From assembly GCF_029168945.1 (NCBI RefSeq), contig NC_083601.1:23154160-23218159 (forward strand): a DNA stretch of 64,000 bases, given 5' to 3'. The translations under genes and the position numbers were made by a program. Numbering within the stretch: position 1 is the first letter of the stretch; each line of letters opens with the position of its first letter. Positions 1 through 13,600 of this stretch are shown one piece after another. The DNA is from Cannabis sativa. Taxonomy: Eukaryota > Streptophyta > Magnoliopsida > Rosales > Cannabaceae. The notes under the pieces are model-generated. The model worked only from the letters and a program-made list of their open reading frames with translations. It ran no database searches and was not told the origin of the DNA.

Positions 1-250
1 TTATCCTACCCTATCCTACTCGATTATATATTTATATTTATATTTATTCTTTTTTTAAAAAAAAATAGTTATAAAGATTGATTTTAATTAATATCTATTT
101 TTTAAAAATTAAAATTTATGTTTTATTATTCATATTAAGATATTATTTTTTTACTCTTTTGAAATGCAATCACATACATTTATATATTGATTTTACTTTG
201 ACTTTTCAAAGTATTTTTTTTTATTATTTGAAGCTATGTATATTAGTTGC
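1..250. other. AT-rich flank of element A
   Basis: Very AT-rich sequence with no credible gene. It is the left half of the pre-insertion site of element A: bases 246-250 (GTTGC) are repeated at 32824-32828 directly after the element. Confidence 0.6.
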
Positions 251-1031
251 TGTTGCTTCAGAATTCGCCCAAAATACGTGGACCAGTCGAGAGGGGACAC
301 GTGGATCAGATAACTTGTAAACATTTGCTAAGTCTTTGTGTAACACAAGGAAGCGCTGTTAGCAGGGGTCCCGGAGGAGGCACCCGGAGTACAAGGTACT
401 CTAGGAAGCTAGCATAGCATGAAGGCTCTCCGGGATATGTCAGGTCTCTCCCGAGCAATCAAGTCGCATTTAATGCTGCATGGGAGGAAGCGTGTTGAGA
501 CTGTAACACGCAATAAAGTCTGACGGCACAACCCCCGAACAGCAGCGCTACAGTAATGATCATTTAAGTCTAGCGACGGCTACTCTGCGAAGAGTCACGT
601 CAATCACAAGGCAAAAATGACATTCTTCATAAAAGCCCTACAGCACCTAGGGATTTGACCATGCATCACCCATGGTATATTCATTGGAAATGCCCAACTT
701 TATGGATACTTACAGATACATGTGTAAGAACAATTCTAGGGATTACCCCACCAAAACACTATAAATACCCCCTCAAAGCTCATTTAATGGGGTCGAGAAT
801 CTTGGTTTGCAAAAGAGCAAGAAGAGAAAATACTCACCAAGAACATTCTCTGTATTTAAGAGAAAGACATTCTCTCAAGTGTAGAATCTGTATTAAATAC
901 ATCCATTAATAACAGAGGCTCGTGGACTAAGGCTCATTAACGCCCCAACCACGTAAAAAATCTTCATCTCACTTTCTTACAGCTCTTTATTATAATCATA
1001 TTTTAATAGTTGCCGAAAACCTCGGTCAACA
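251..1031 (+). repeat. 5' LTR of element A
   Basis: A 781-bp LTR with TG/CA ends, nearly identical to 32043-32823. It contains a TATA box near 759 and an AT-rich polyadenylation-like stretch near 890-910. The 84-codon ORF at 655-909 recurs in the other LTR only because the LTRs are copies; nothing suggests it is coding. Confidence 0.95.
759..767 (+). promoter_or_regulatory. TATA box of the element A LTR promoter
   Basis: CTATAAATA followed by a C-rich run, in the right place in the LTR to start the genomic RNA. The same motif is at 32551-32559 in the 3' LTR. Confidence 0.7.
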
Positions 1032-1034
1032 TTT

Positions 1035-1052
1035 TGGTGCTTTCATTGAGAG
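1035..1052 (+). other. Primer-binding site of element A
   Basis: TGGTGCTTTCATTGAGAG lies three bases after the LTR end. The TGG start fits the CCA end of a tRNA. Element B has the same sequence in the same place (minus strand, just below 62576). It is not the common initiator-Met PBS, and I cannot name the tRNA. Confidence 0.6.
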
Positions 1053-1094
1053 CTGAGGAAAGCTGCTACATAACAAGCATTTGACTTCACAACA

Positions 1095-3200
1095 ATGGTG
1101 GAGACAAGAGCTACACGTCATCCTCGCCCTCTAGAAGACGCTCAAGATCCCAATGAGGAAGATGTAGCCTCAAGGGCAGCAGAGGAGTCCGAGGAAGAAG
1201 AAGAAGAGATAGTTCCCGACGAGAACTACGAGGAACACCTCGACGAGTATGCCTATGACGGAGGAAGCTACTCGGAGTTGGTGCTCCTTAGACAAAAAGC
1301 TGTCGATCATGAAACTGAGATCGAAGCTCAGAAAGTGCAAAATCAAAAAATGCAGGAAGTGATGCTAGCCATGCAGAAAGCCATGGAGGCAGCTGGTATT
1401 CACGTGCATCCCAAGGCGATGGCAGCTGGGCTCGACGGGGAGCCAGGGACGTCTTCGCCTAACTCCCAGCAGCAAAGACCTAGGGAACCTAGCCCTATAA
1501 GGCACCCTGCTGAGGAAAACCAAACAAAAAACCCTACTTCTACCCCTGGGTGAAAGAAAAAGGTGCAGGATCCGCGAAAGGTCCGCTCAGATTTCCCTAA
1601 AGGGAAAGGTCCGCAGAGGGGCAAGCCCCAAAGAGGGAGTCTTGGCCCTCATGATCGAGGGGACCGGAAAAGCGTTTCCGTGCACCAGGAACCAGGGGGT
1701 AGAGGAAGAAGAGGACAGAGATGTCCTCCCATTGATCTGAGAAATCAAATCAATGGGAATCAAGGTGACCTCCGGGATCACCTTGACCAAAAAAGATACA
1801 GGCCCGTAGCCTCCTCGGGCACTGTAAACGAAGGGATTATGGCGGAACTTGCCATACTTCGAAAAGATATTGCTCGAGTCTCCCGGAGGCAGAAGGGAGA
1901 CGACTCCGACTCGGACAGTGAGGATCGGGAGCCTTGTGCCAAACATATCCTGGAGGCGGAGCTCCCTAAAAACTTCAAGATGCCCGAAATGGCGGCATAT
2001 ACTGGGAACTCCGACCCCAGTGATCACTTGTCACGGTTCAACCGTGTCATGACAGTCATGCGGGTCAGCAATGACGCCAAATGCTTGTGCTTCCCCCTCA
2101 CTCTGAGCGGATCAGCAGAGGAATGGTTCAAAAAATTAGAACCAGGATCGGTGGGTTGCTGGAACAAACTCCAAACCAACTTCCGGAGACAATTTGTCGC
2201 TGCCAGGAAGGTCAACTTGGAGGTTAGCGCCTTGACCAACATCAAGCAACTGCCCACCGAGACCTTGAAGAATTACATCAAGAGGTTCCGAGAGGAAGCC
2301 TCGAAGACCAAGAAGGTCGACGACGGACAACAGCTTGCGCTTCTCCAAGCAGGAATCCGCATTGGGACTCCCTTCTAGAACGAGTTGCAGCAAGAAGGCG
2401 CTGCTAGCCTTCAGGACTTCCAGAAGCGAGTCCAAAAATATATTAACCTCGAAGAAGCCCAGATCGTGGCTTACGGAGGTTACTATCCCACCGGGATAGT
2501 AGGATACATGCCAGGAGTGTCGCCCTCGAGTACTGTCCCGACCGCAACTCCACCAGTAAGTGGCATACAGTTCTCCGCTACTCCCGGATACAGCCAGGGT
2601 CAAGCGTTGGCACCGGCATCTTCCCATTACGGCAACCCGTCCGGGGTGAATGGACGAACTCCTTCACAGGCTGCCCCGACTGCTAGCTTAACAGGCCCTA
2701 CCCAGGGGTCGAGGAGCAAAAGGTCCTCCAAGGGCAGCACCCGAACGGGAGAGAAGCGCCAAAAGAAGGGGTACACACCCCAATATACTCAGTACACAGA
2801 GCTCACGGACTCTCAGGAACGTGTATATTTTGCCACTAGGCAAAATACGCACTACCGGAGGCCCCAGCCGTTGTACAAAGATAGCTCCCGGAGAGATCCG
2901 AGTAAAAGATGCGAGTACCACAACGACATTGGTCATAGCACCAATGAGTGTAAAAATCTCAAAGACGAGATTGAAAATTTGATCCGTTTGGGCCACCTCT
3001 ATGAGTGGATCAAAAATAGGTTGCCCCACCTTAATCCAGGGCAGGTGGCCGGGGGTATGCCTCCGGGAACGCCAGGGGGTACAGCAGGAGTATTGCCTCC
3101 AGCTGCTCCCGCAGGTGACACCCAGCATATCCCCGGACTACCGCCCCGGCCTAATGGACGGGTAGCCATGATCTCCGGAGGTCCCCATATCGGAGGAAAC
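1095..3200 (+). pseudogene. gag region of element A (Tat-type), with stops
   Basis: Gag forms the virus-like particle that packages the element RNA. The frame starts at ATG 1095 and has an acidic N-terminus, a short coiled-coil-like stretch, a basic linker, the retrotransposon gag domain (about 2000-2330, with motif AEEWFKKL and an RFREEASK end), and a variant zinc knuckle CEYHNDIGHSTNEC near 2910-2955. Two in-frame stops interrupt it: TGA at 1551-1553 and TAG at 2376-2378. Element B has CGA and TGG at these positions, so both are C-to-T type transitions. The frame is otherwise continuous into the protease. The gag/protease boundary given here is approximate. Confidence 0.88.
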
Positions 3201-6034
3201 ACTCGCAAGGAGCGAAAAAGATATGCCGAGGCCGCAAGACACAGTGAGGTGTGGGAGGTTACTCAACTCCCGGCTCAAAGGCCCCGGCTAATGGACCAGC
3301 CCATAACGTTCACAGAGGAAGACGCCAAGACGGTGCGTTTTCCTCACCACGACCCGCTGGTCATAGAGACCCCCATCGCAAATAAGGTGGTGGCTAGGGT
3401 CCTGATCGACAATGGGAGTTCCGTGAACTTGCTCTTCAAAGAAGCCTTCACTGTGATAGGGTTGACCGACCGGGACCTCTCGCCTAGTGGATCACAGCTC
3501 ACAGGGTTTAACGGGACGACGCTAATCCCGATGGGAAAAGTCAGGCTCCCAGTTACCCTATGCCCGGATACCCCCCAGAGCACATTTAAGTATTGCACCT
3601 TCGTGGTGGTAGACTGTCCAACAGCCTACAACGCAATCCTAGGCCGACCGGCCCTCGTCGACTTTGGTGCAATTACTTCAATCCGACACCTATGCCTAAA
3701 ATTCCCTACCCAGGAAGCCGGAGTCGGAACGGTGAGGGGATATCAGGGAGAGGCCAGACAATGTTACAATGTTGCCACCCACTTACCAGTACTCATGGTC
3801 CGGGGGACCCCTGAGATAGAGAAGGCTGAAGAGGATGAGTTGGATCCTCGTATAGGGTCCGAAAGGGTCGTGGAACCAATGGAGGACGTCGAAGAAATAC
3901 CAGTGTGCGACGACGACTCCACCAAAGTACTCCGGATAGGGAAGAGCCTGGATCCGGAGGAAAAAGATAAAATAATAAAAACACTGAAGGGCGCCATTGA
4001 CATCTTTGCATGGCGCCAAGAAGACATGACCGGCATCAGCCCTCGTGTCATCACCCATGTACTCAATGTCAACCCGGACATGCCCCCTATACAGCAAAAG
4101 AGACGCCCGCTCGACTCGGTGAAAGCCGAGGCTTTAGAGAAAGAGGTGGACAAACTCTTGTCCAATGGCATGATCCGCGACGTGTATTATCCGGAATGGC
4201 TGGCCAATCCGGTCCTGGTGCCCAAGCCGAACGGGACTTGGCGGGTTTGTATAGATTTCACAGATCTAAACAAAGCCTGCCCAAAGGACTGCTTTCCGCT
4301 GCCCAGGATCGACCAGATGGTAGACGCCACGTCCGGATTTAAGCTGCTGTCTTTCATGGATGCCTATGCTGGGTACAACCAAATAAAAATGCATACGGCA
4401 GACCAGGAGTGCACTAGCTTCAGGACCGATAAGGGGGTATACTGTTACCTAGTCATGCCTTTCGGATCGAAAACGCCGGAGCAACCTATCAAAGAATGGT
4501 TAACCGGATGTTTAAAAGCCTCCTGGGACGAAACATGGAGGTATATGTAGACGACATGCTCGTCAAATCCAAAGCATGCAACAGCCATGCAAGCGACTTA
4601 GAAGAATGTTTCGAAGTCGTCCGGAGATACGGCATGAAGCTCAATCCGAAAAAATGCACCTTCGGGGTCAAGTCGGGAAAATTCCTGGGCTTCATAGTCA
4701 GCCAAAGGGGGATCGAAGCGAACCCGGAGAAAATCCAAGCTCTCCTGGACATGCCATCCCCCAAGAAACATAAGGACGTGCAGAGCTTGACCGGAAAGGT
4801 AGCCGCACTGAGCCGCTTTATCTCACGATCCACGGACAAGTGCATACCCTTCTTCAACATACTGAAGAAATGCCAAAAGTTCGAATGGTCGGATGAATGC
4901 GAGGAGGCATTCAAAAGGTTAAAAGACCACATGGCCAAACCTCCTATCCTATCAAAACCCGTCCTTGGAGAAGACTTGTTCCTTTACTTGGCCGTCTCCG
5001 AGCATGCGGTCAGCGCTGCACTGGTCCGGGAGGAAGAAAAAATTCAGCACCCCGTGTACTATGTTAGTAAGCGCATGGTAGGGGCCGAGACAAGGTACCC
5101 GGTCATTGAAAAATTAGTATTCTGCCTCCTGATGGCATCAAGGAAGTTGAGACCATACTTCCAAGCCCATCCGATCAGAATCTTGACCAATCATCCGCTC
5201 CGGCAAGTTCTCTAGAAGCCTGAAGCATCCGGAAGACTCCTCAAGTGGGCGATGGAGCTGAGTCAGTTCAACTTACATTACGTGCCCTGGATTTCCATAA
5301 AAGGCCAAGCCTTGGCAGACTTCATCACCGAATGCAATGAAGCCGAGGCAACAGCCAATACACCGGAACCACCAATCCCCACTTGGTGAGTATTTGTGGA
5401 CGGAGCTTCTAATGAGAACAGTTCCGGAGCCGGAGTGGCTATGATATCACCTACTGGATTGCGGCTCCAGGCGGCACTCCGATTCAACTTCACAGCTTCG
5501 AATAATGAAGCCGAATATGAGGCCCTGATAGCAGGGCTAAAATTGGCTAAAGCTGTAGGAGCCAAGAGAGTGGAAGTCTACAGTGATTCTCAGCTGGTCG
5601 TAAACCAAGTTTCCGGAGAATACCAAACTCGCGGCGAACGGATGGCCGCGTACGTAGCAATAGTCCGAGAACTGCTCCACGAGTTCACGGACTACAAAGT
5701 AGAAAGAATCCCCCGAGAGAAGAATGCTCATGCGGACTGTCTAGCTAAGTTAGCCTCGGACAGCGAAATCGAAGAGCTGGGGGTAGTACCAGTGGAACGC
5801 TTGGCAGAGCCAAGCATCAAAATAAAAGAGACCACACAAACGGTTGGGCAAGAACCCAGCTGGATGGTCCCCATCATAAAGTACATAACCACAGGTGAGT
5901 TGCCCCAAGAGAGGGCACTGTCTCGAAAGATTCAGTATCAAGCTCATCGTTATGTAATGATGGACCACATTCTCTACCGGAGAGGACTCAGCATGCCTTA
6001 TTTAAGGTGTGTATCGGACCCTGAAGCTAGACAA
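3201..6034 (+). pseudogene. Protease, reverse transcriptase and RNase H of element A, broken
   Basis: The protease has the active-site variant LIDNGSS near 3400-3425. RT follows (about 4110-4900) with FTDLNKACPKD and SFMDAYAGYNQI, and the catalytic YVDD at about 4541-4555. RNase H (about 5393-5770) keeps VDGAS, NEAEYEAL, SDSQL and HADCLAK, which supply the D-E-D-D residues. Defects are a one-base loss near 4467-4475 compared with element B, TAG at 5213-5215 (CAG in B) and TGA at 5387-5389. The frame runs on into the integrase zinc-binding region and is cut at 6034 by Copia-1, resuming at 16196. Confidence 0.92.
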
Positions 6035-7938
6035 TGTTGGGAATTATTTTACCAGGATCTTAGATCTACTCACAAGTATGTTTATTAACATCCTAAATAT
6101 GAACTTTCTAAAACGATAAAATAAACACATATAAAGTTAAGAAAACCTTACATTGATGCAGCGGAATAAATGTCTCCTTCCACTCAGATCTCTAACCCTT
6201 GATTCCTTTACGTAGCGAGTATAATCAAGATCGAGCCGAATCTCCTTCTTCTTCAAGCTTTGATCCTTCACGGTCTTCCAATCTATGATTGAGTTATCGC
6301 ACTTTTGTGTGTGGGCACTTACTCTTTCACTAGGGTCACAAAAAAGATGAAGGAAAAGAGGGAGAGAGGTTTCGGCCAAGGTAGAGAGTGAGGAAGGCTC
6401 AATTTTCTGAAGAGAGAAATTTCTGTCAGAAAAGCTAATGAAAGCATGTGTTGTGAATGAGCCATCACTTTCTATTTATAGGCAACTTACTAGGTTTAGG
6501 TTAGGATTTATTTGGCATTAAAATAATGAAAATATTAATTTGAAAAAGCCTTATAAGTGGCCGGCCATAGGTGTTGTAATGGGCCCCACTTAATTTTGCA
6601 ATTTTATCAAATTTTATCTCTATTTTCTCAAAAATGCCAATTTTCCAATTCTAACCTTTTAAATGCCAAAACTAATTATTTAATAATTAAAATACATTAT
6701 TAAATAATATTGTCATTTAATTTAATTATTAATTAGACATATAAAGTCCATTAATAAATAAATAAACCCAGAAAACTCTTTTCCTTACAATTTCACCCCT
6801 GAATAGTGAAAATTCATAAAATCAGACATAGTCTAACTTTAGAATTATAATTGATCAATCACGAATCAATTAATGAGTCTTATAAGCAGAATGTTCTCAA
6901 CTAGAATGGGGACCATGGATCTATATGCTGAGCTTCCAATAAGTGAACCAAATTTACCAAGTAAATTCCTACTTATTAATTCTTCGTTGAATCCACTCTT
7001 AGAACTTAGAATTGCACTCTCAGACTTATATAGAGCATATTGTATGTTTCACGATACCAATATACTATCTCATTTAACCATTGTTATAATCTTATTGTGA
7101 TTTAAAGATCCTCTATATAGATGATTTACATCGAGATGGGATTTCTTTACCGTTCTCACCCCTCAATGTATTTTGCCCTTAAAACACTTAGCTACTGTAA
7201 ATGGTGTTTAATGATCTAATAATTAGTCGGTTAAACAAGAGCTCATCCATTTACTTCTATTTGCTAAGCTCGAAGGGAATCATCACTTAACTTCTATACA
7301 CCGGTAGAAGCTATAGATTCCATATTTATGTTCGACTCCCCACTCGATCATACTATCATGTTCCCAAAATATACGTATCACCACGACCCAAAAAGTAGGC
7401 TTAACTAATAAATCAAAGAACATGAATAGCACTCCCGAGTTGAGCCCAAGCATATCGTGATTTAGATTCTTTTCAATCTTAAGATCAACTATCGATATTG
7501 ACTTTGAAAGATATGTATAACGGTAAGTTTGTAATATCTTAACTTAGTTGCAATATCGGTCAGTCCAATGTATACTCCATACATTCGAAACTAGTATACT
7601 TTACTAATGTCTGGAAAGAACATAACACTTACTCCAAGTGTAAGTACACATCATCGCCGATTATCACATTAGTGTAAATCCAATAACAACGATGAAACGG
7701 GGACCAAAACTTTTGATTCATATGATCACAAACACATTCCTTGTGTTGACGATACTGTAATTGTGAATAAACATATGATCTGGATTTAACTGATTTTGTG
7801 TGTATGAATGTAATAAACATATTAAACATATTAAACCATTAGCATGTAAAATTCATGCAAACATCAATCAATTCTAATTTCTTATATTGATAACTAATCA
7901 GATTGTAAAGAGTTTTATTTAGGGCATAAAACCTAACA
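6035..7938 (-). repeat. 3' LTR of Copia-1 (left copy)
   Basis: A 1904-bp LTR matching 14283-16195 with small differences. On the minus strand it starts TGTTAGGTTTTATGCCC and ends in CCCAACA. A TATA-like CTATAAATA box lies on the minus strand near 6473. Confidence 0.93.
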
Positions 7939-7950
7939 AACTCCCACTTG
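7939..7950 (-). other. Polypurine tract of Copia-1
   Basis: On the minus strand, CAAGTGGGAGTT directly precedes the LTR. The same tract precedes the 3' LTR of Copia-2 at 27401-27412. It would prime plus-strand DNA synthesis. Confidence 0.8.
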
Positions 7951-9765
7951 CACTAATATAAAACAAAGCGTGCAAATAGGTCAATGCGATGTCTTGAACT
8001 TTAGATCAAGTGTAGTATATTTGAATCCACCCAAACTTAAACAAGTTCATAAATACTCTTATGAAACATCCTTTACTATATGCTTTACTCATCAAGGGAT
8101 ATTTGAAATCTTTCTTTGTTTTAAAAGTACATACGAATTAACAGAGGACATATCTCTCATATTTTAAAATATGTAATTGAGATAATACGAGTGTAGACTT
8201 TTCTTCGGTGATATAACTTTTACGAGTATTTTCGAATAGACCAAGTTATAGTTCTTCTCTGGTAGAGCTTGAATTATTATACAATAATTCCTCCACCCCC
8301 AAAGTAAGCACCATCTTAAGAATTTCGAAATTAGATGGTGTGATACAAAGACAGCGATACACGTTCCTTAATATACGACATATAGATCACTTTCATAAAT
8401 CCTTCTTGAATATCTTCTAATGTTCCCTATTTGATTACATCTCGAGATAGCTCCCACTCAATAGCGGATGTACGGTTAAATAATACTTTTAACCTGCGAT
8501 TGTTTGGAGAGTTACCTAGTTGTGACTTTTGTATTAGTTTGAAACTTTAAGTTAAGACTAAGTCATCGACATGGCGAGACTAGTATTTGAAGTGAAAAAT
8601 ACATGCCGGAGATAAAGTAATCAAAATTAAGATACCATCAAATTTTATGAGGATTAAGAATTCTTGGCTCAAGTCATTCGAATAGGCGAACTAGAGTTCT
8701 TTATCTTATTCTCATAATTCGATAAGCTATACCTATCCATGTGAATGGTTAGATTTGCTTTTCAGTAGTGTTCTTAAGTACCTATCACAATTATCAACCT
8801 AATAAAGATGGGTATAGAACTTTAAAATTCTCCCACTCAATTAAGGTAGTGTGAAACTTTAACAAAGAACTTTCAAAGGTATCAAACTCTTACTTACAAC
8901 AGTAAAATTGAAATGGAACATACAATCAAGATCAAGAATTTATATTGACAATAGCTGACTCATTATATTACTTCTATGTTTAAACAAGATATGTGTTTCA
9001 TAGGGAATTGTGGAATAGACTCCACCCCTAAGACTATACATATAGGGTACTATGGATAACCTCCACCCCTAAGTATATAGAGATTATGATCCACCCCTAA
9101 AGGTTGTAAAGATCATGATTCTCTAAGTGTGATAGAGTTTATGTGGAGTTGAATACTATCCAGAGTTCATTAGATATAAAAGATCGTTGAACTGCATAGT
9201 TTTCTTAACTTTTCTCCACCCCTATCAGATCATAAGATCCTTTTATTAAACAAATTCTTAATAATTGTATGAGAATTAACAATTATGATAAACATAGAAA
9301 TAATTTCTAATGTTTATATAATATAACTCTATGAAGAGTTGTAAATATTATAGAATTTGCATCAATAATAAAAACACTTACACATACAAACATACAAATA
9401 TAATGTGGTAATAATTGATGAAGATAAATTAAATGAAGCTCAATCTCATAAATTGCAATAGGGAATTTCGAAAAAAAAAAAAATAAACTTTATTAATAAT
9501 AAAAAATATTGCAACAATATGATAGAAACAGGGATAAATATCCCTAACTAAAATTTGAAATCCAAATTGTCTTTAAACTAAAACAATTAATTCAAAAAAT
9601 AAATTGAAGAGCTTCATCTTCATACGGGACGATTTCACCCTTGGTCCGGCTTGGCCGATCCAACTCAATTGAGTTCAAGTAGCTTGGCCTATAAGAAGAA
9701 GAAAACAAATAAACAAAGTTAGTCCAGAATTATAAATCCAATTGGATAATAATTCACTAAAACTC
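7951..9765 (-). pseudogene. Decayed pol of Copia-1
   Basis: There is no ORF of useful length. On the minus strand the stretch aligns by eye with the better preserved pol remnants of Copia-2. Recurring GGGGTGGA blocks (for example near 9010, 9070 and 9220 on the minus strand) correspond to the Gly-rich part of copia integrase (RTDRGGE in Copia-2) and similar sites. RT is not recognisable as protein. Without pol this copy would depend on a relative for transposition. Confidence 0.55.
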
Positions 9766-10625
9766 TTAAAGTTTATGAAAGGAAATACCTTGTTTCTTTG
9801 CAAGAAGTTTAGGACATTGGGGTTTCCAATGGCCTTTTTCATTGCAGTGGAAACACTTTCCTTTAAGTGTAGCATCACCAGAAGAGCGATCTTTTTTCAT
9901 GACTTTTGTTCGCTTCTTGGTGTTCTTCCACTTCTTCTTCGATTTGGGCTTTGAAGCAGAGGCGACATTTGCTTCAGGTTTCATCGTCCCATTACCATTA
10001 CCAGGATGAGGTTTACTCCCTTTCTTCTTGGGTCCTCCAATCAAATTTTCATAAGTTTGAAGGTCATTGACTAATTCATGAAAGTCAATTTCCTTCTTAT
10101 TCATGACATAATTTGATGTGTATGGTAGAAATGTTGGAGTCGTTTGTTCAAGATAAGACTTACTTGAGTAACCTTTGTCCATTTCGGCACCATGATCCTG
10201 GGCTTCTTGGAAATAAGCGGACATGAGGAGAACATGATCACGCACGTTTTGATGAGGTTCCATCCGTGCGTTAATGTACTTCTTAGTCGCGTCAAAGCGT
10301 GACTGAAGTGATGCCTTACCGAATAGCTCATTTAACTTCGTCATAACCGGCGGCCTTCTCGGTTTTAGAAAACCGAGTTTTGAGGGTGTCAACCATGCTT
10401 TAGAAAGCATAAAGTATAGAGCTTTGTCATTTGCCTTACGCCAACGCTCATACTTTTCTTTCACGACTTTGGATGCATTATCCCAGGAGCACTTCGGGTG
10501 ACGGCTCGGTTAAAACAAACAAGGCACTTTCTCCTATGAGAGCAATATTAATGTTCTCATTCCATTTATTAAAGTTAGATCCATTCAGTTTATTTTCAGT
10601 CAACAGTGATAACATGGGATTCATT
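9766..10625 (-). pseudogene. Copia-type gag of Copia-1, one frameshift
   Basis: The start is ATG near 10625 with the motif LTENKLNGSNF, typical of the N-terminus of plant copia gag. A frameshift near 10490-10500 moves the frame into a 232-codon ORF (10464-9766). That ORF contains a gag helical region, a Lys-rich stretch and the CCHC zinc knuckle CFHCNEKGHWKPQC, which binds RNA. Gag is thus the best preserved part of this copy, while pol next to it is unreadable. The equivalent position in Copia-2 has no gag. Confidence 0.85.
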
Positions 10626-13600
10626 TTGACAAACAGGATACTACAAAATAATAGAAATCAACAAATAGAAATTAATAATGGTTTAACACACAAAATCAAT
10701 TCAGAAATTATAAGCACATAGCAAGTAGGAATGATATGAGAAAATACTTAAAAATTCAATCCTAAATAATTTCCAAGGTTTTCAACAAGGCGATATCGTG
10801 TCTAGTTTAGGCGAGAGTCAAAGCTACCATCCATTGAATAGAGTTGTCGGCCTCATCTAAAATGTTAAACATTCTAGCAACCTTTTATTCGATCAAGATC
10901 GAGAATCCGGCGTTGTCCCGTTTGGCGAGAGTCAAGGCTATTCTATCTCATGAGCTTCACCATTGTTTCGCAATTTGCAAGTCAAATATGGTCGCCACCA
11001 TTAGGGTGATCTATACCATATAAAACACTTACAAACCACTTATCATGCGAGATTAAACGGTGCGAAATTGCTAATGAACGTTCCTCCATTAGGGAGGATT
11101 ACTCACTAAAACAAACGCGGTGTAAAACCCACAATGGAGATCGAATATCTTAATAATAATAAAGCTCATTGTTTAAAATGTATTTTCTTATTATTCTAAT
11201 AAATAAATCTCATTAAATTCTATTTAAGAATTAAAATTCAAAAATAAGAATTTAATATAATATTTATAAAATTATACTAGATGGTGATTGAAATAAAATT
11301 AATTATTTCCATCTTAGTAATAATCTTAAATATAAATATTAAGGAAATTAATTTAAGATGAATTAAATAAATAATTAACAACTTAAAAATTTCCTTTGAG
11401 AATATATTTATTGGGTTCGAAAATTAAGTATAAAAAAAATTATACAATTTTCGAAAATAATAAAAATAGAAAAGCAATACTTCAAGCAAAAATATCACCT
11501 ATCTAGATATTCTTTTGACTAGTTAATTCAATTTCTAATATATATATTTTAAATTCACTTATTTTAAATTAATCTATTAAATGAAAAAATCATTGACTTG
11601 AGTTGGTCCAAGAATTAATTAAAATAAATAATTAATTTACAACTCAATCTATTTTTCAAAAATTCAAAATTATTGCATAATTAAAATGCAAATTTCGAAA
11701 TTGATTAATAAAATAAAGAAAAATATATATTTTGAAAATTATTTAAATTTAAGTTGAAAAATTAAATTTCAACCTAAAATTAATTTTCTATTTAATTAAG
11801 TGTCATGAAAAATCAATAAATATTTAAGTATCATGATGAAAATCAACTTAGATATTTAGATTTTTCAACTTAATTAATTGTATTAAATTCAAGAAATAAA
11901 TAATTAAGTGTAGAGAAGCCTTAATTATTAATTTCTATTTAATACTAGGAAAAATATACTTAATAAAATTGTACCAAAATTAATTATTTAAATAATTAAT
12001 TTCACAAAAGTATAATATTTTCCTATATAAGTATTAGAAATAATAAGTAGTCTACAAATTACTATCTAGAAAATATCTTATTTGACTAAGTATCTTTTCA
12101 AAATTTGAAAAATATCTAATTTAAGTTATATAGAAAAAATCTAAAACTTAAATAATTTCAAATCTAGATTTAATTAAATATCACAAATTAAGTTGTAACC
12201 ACTTAATTTGAAGATATCTTTTAAAGTTAATATTTGAAAAGATATTAACAAAAAAAATATCTAAGATATTCCATTTCAAGTTAATATTTGAAAAGATATT
12301 AACTTAAAAAAAAATATCTTAAGAATCTTTAATAACTAATGCCTAAGATTCCTCAACTTGATTTAAAATTTAAATCAAATATTCAAATTTAAGTTAGTTA
12401 AGAAAAATCAGTTGATATAACTAATTTATAACTTAAATAGGAATATTTAATTAAATAAACTCGGAAAGAATCTTAGTTAGTTAAAATTCTATATTTAATT
12501 AAATACAAGAAAAATACAAGTAGTTTATCTAGAAATAATATCTAAACTAAAAGTGTTTTTCTTAAAATTAACTTTAAAATATTAAAATGAAAATAAATTT
12601 TCATATATTTTAAAAGTTAATTATGTTGCTAATTCAATTTTATTAGGTCAAACTATTATAATTAACCTAGTACAGTTATTCAAATCAGGCAAATGGGCCT
12701 TCACAATTGGGGTAGTTCATGTGAGGGGTGCGGGTTCGGTATGTCGTACCCTGACTTCTATGGCACCCAACTTCTCACACTGAGGCCCAAAAGAGAGGAA
12801 TTTAACCTTAAAATGAATAATCATTATTAATTGAATAGGTCCAATAACTAAATGGACCTAAATAAAATCTATCATGGTATGACATTTTATTTAGCAACAA
12901 CCTATATGCATCTATATAATAAAATAAACATATAGGCTCACACGGGCACACTTTGGATGGATCTATCATGTTGCTAGGTCATACACGGATGAAAGAAGAT
13001 TGTAAAATTTACTCGTTACAAATTATTTACTTGACAGGGAGCCATCGGATCATTAGATGCGGCAAAAAGTAACCATGGCTATTTGCAATCAAGTAATAAT
13101 AGGTTTTTAAAACTTACATACAAGCTCAAATCACATACTCCCCAACGAGTTAATTTGGATAGTTGGAAGTAGGATTTATTTAATTTTAAATAAATAATTT
13201 CGAAAAATAAATAATTAAATAAAATATAATTAATTTCGAAAAAAAATAAAAAAAATTAATTAATTTCGAAAAAATAAAAAAAAATAAAAAAATATTTAAA
13301 ATTTCGAAATTATTTTAAAAAAAAATTAAAATTAAACCTACTTTTTGAAAAATTAGGTTTCAACCAACCTAAATATCATTTCAAAATTTGCTAACTACTT
13401 TTTAAAAATTAAATGTTATTTTAAAATAAAAAATTAAATAAAAATTAGAAAAGATAAATAAAATATCTTTTCAGATTTTTAAATTTAATTTAAATAAATA
13501 AAATAACAAAATTTAAAAGTTAGCAAAATATCTTATATCTATTTAAAATTACATGATTATAAATATCTTATTTTAAATTTAAATAAGGTCAAAATATCTA

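Noticed and set aside
655..909. An 84-codon ORF in the element A LTRs (also 32447-32701)
   Set aside because: It covers the TATA box and leader of the LTR, has no domain, and element B does not keep it as an ORF.
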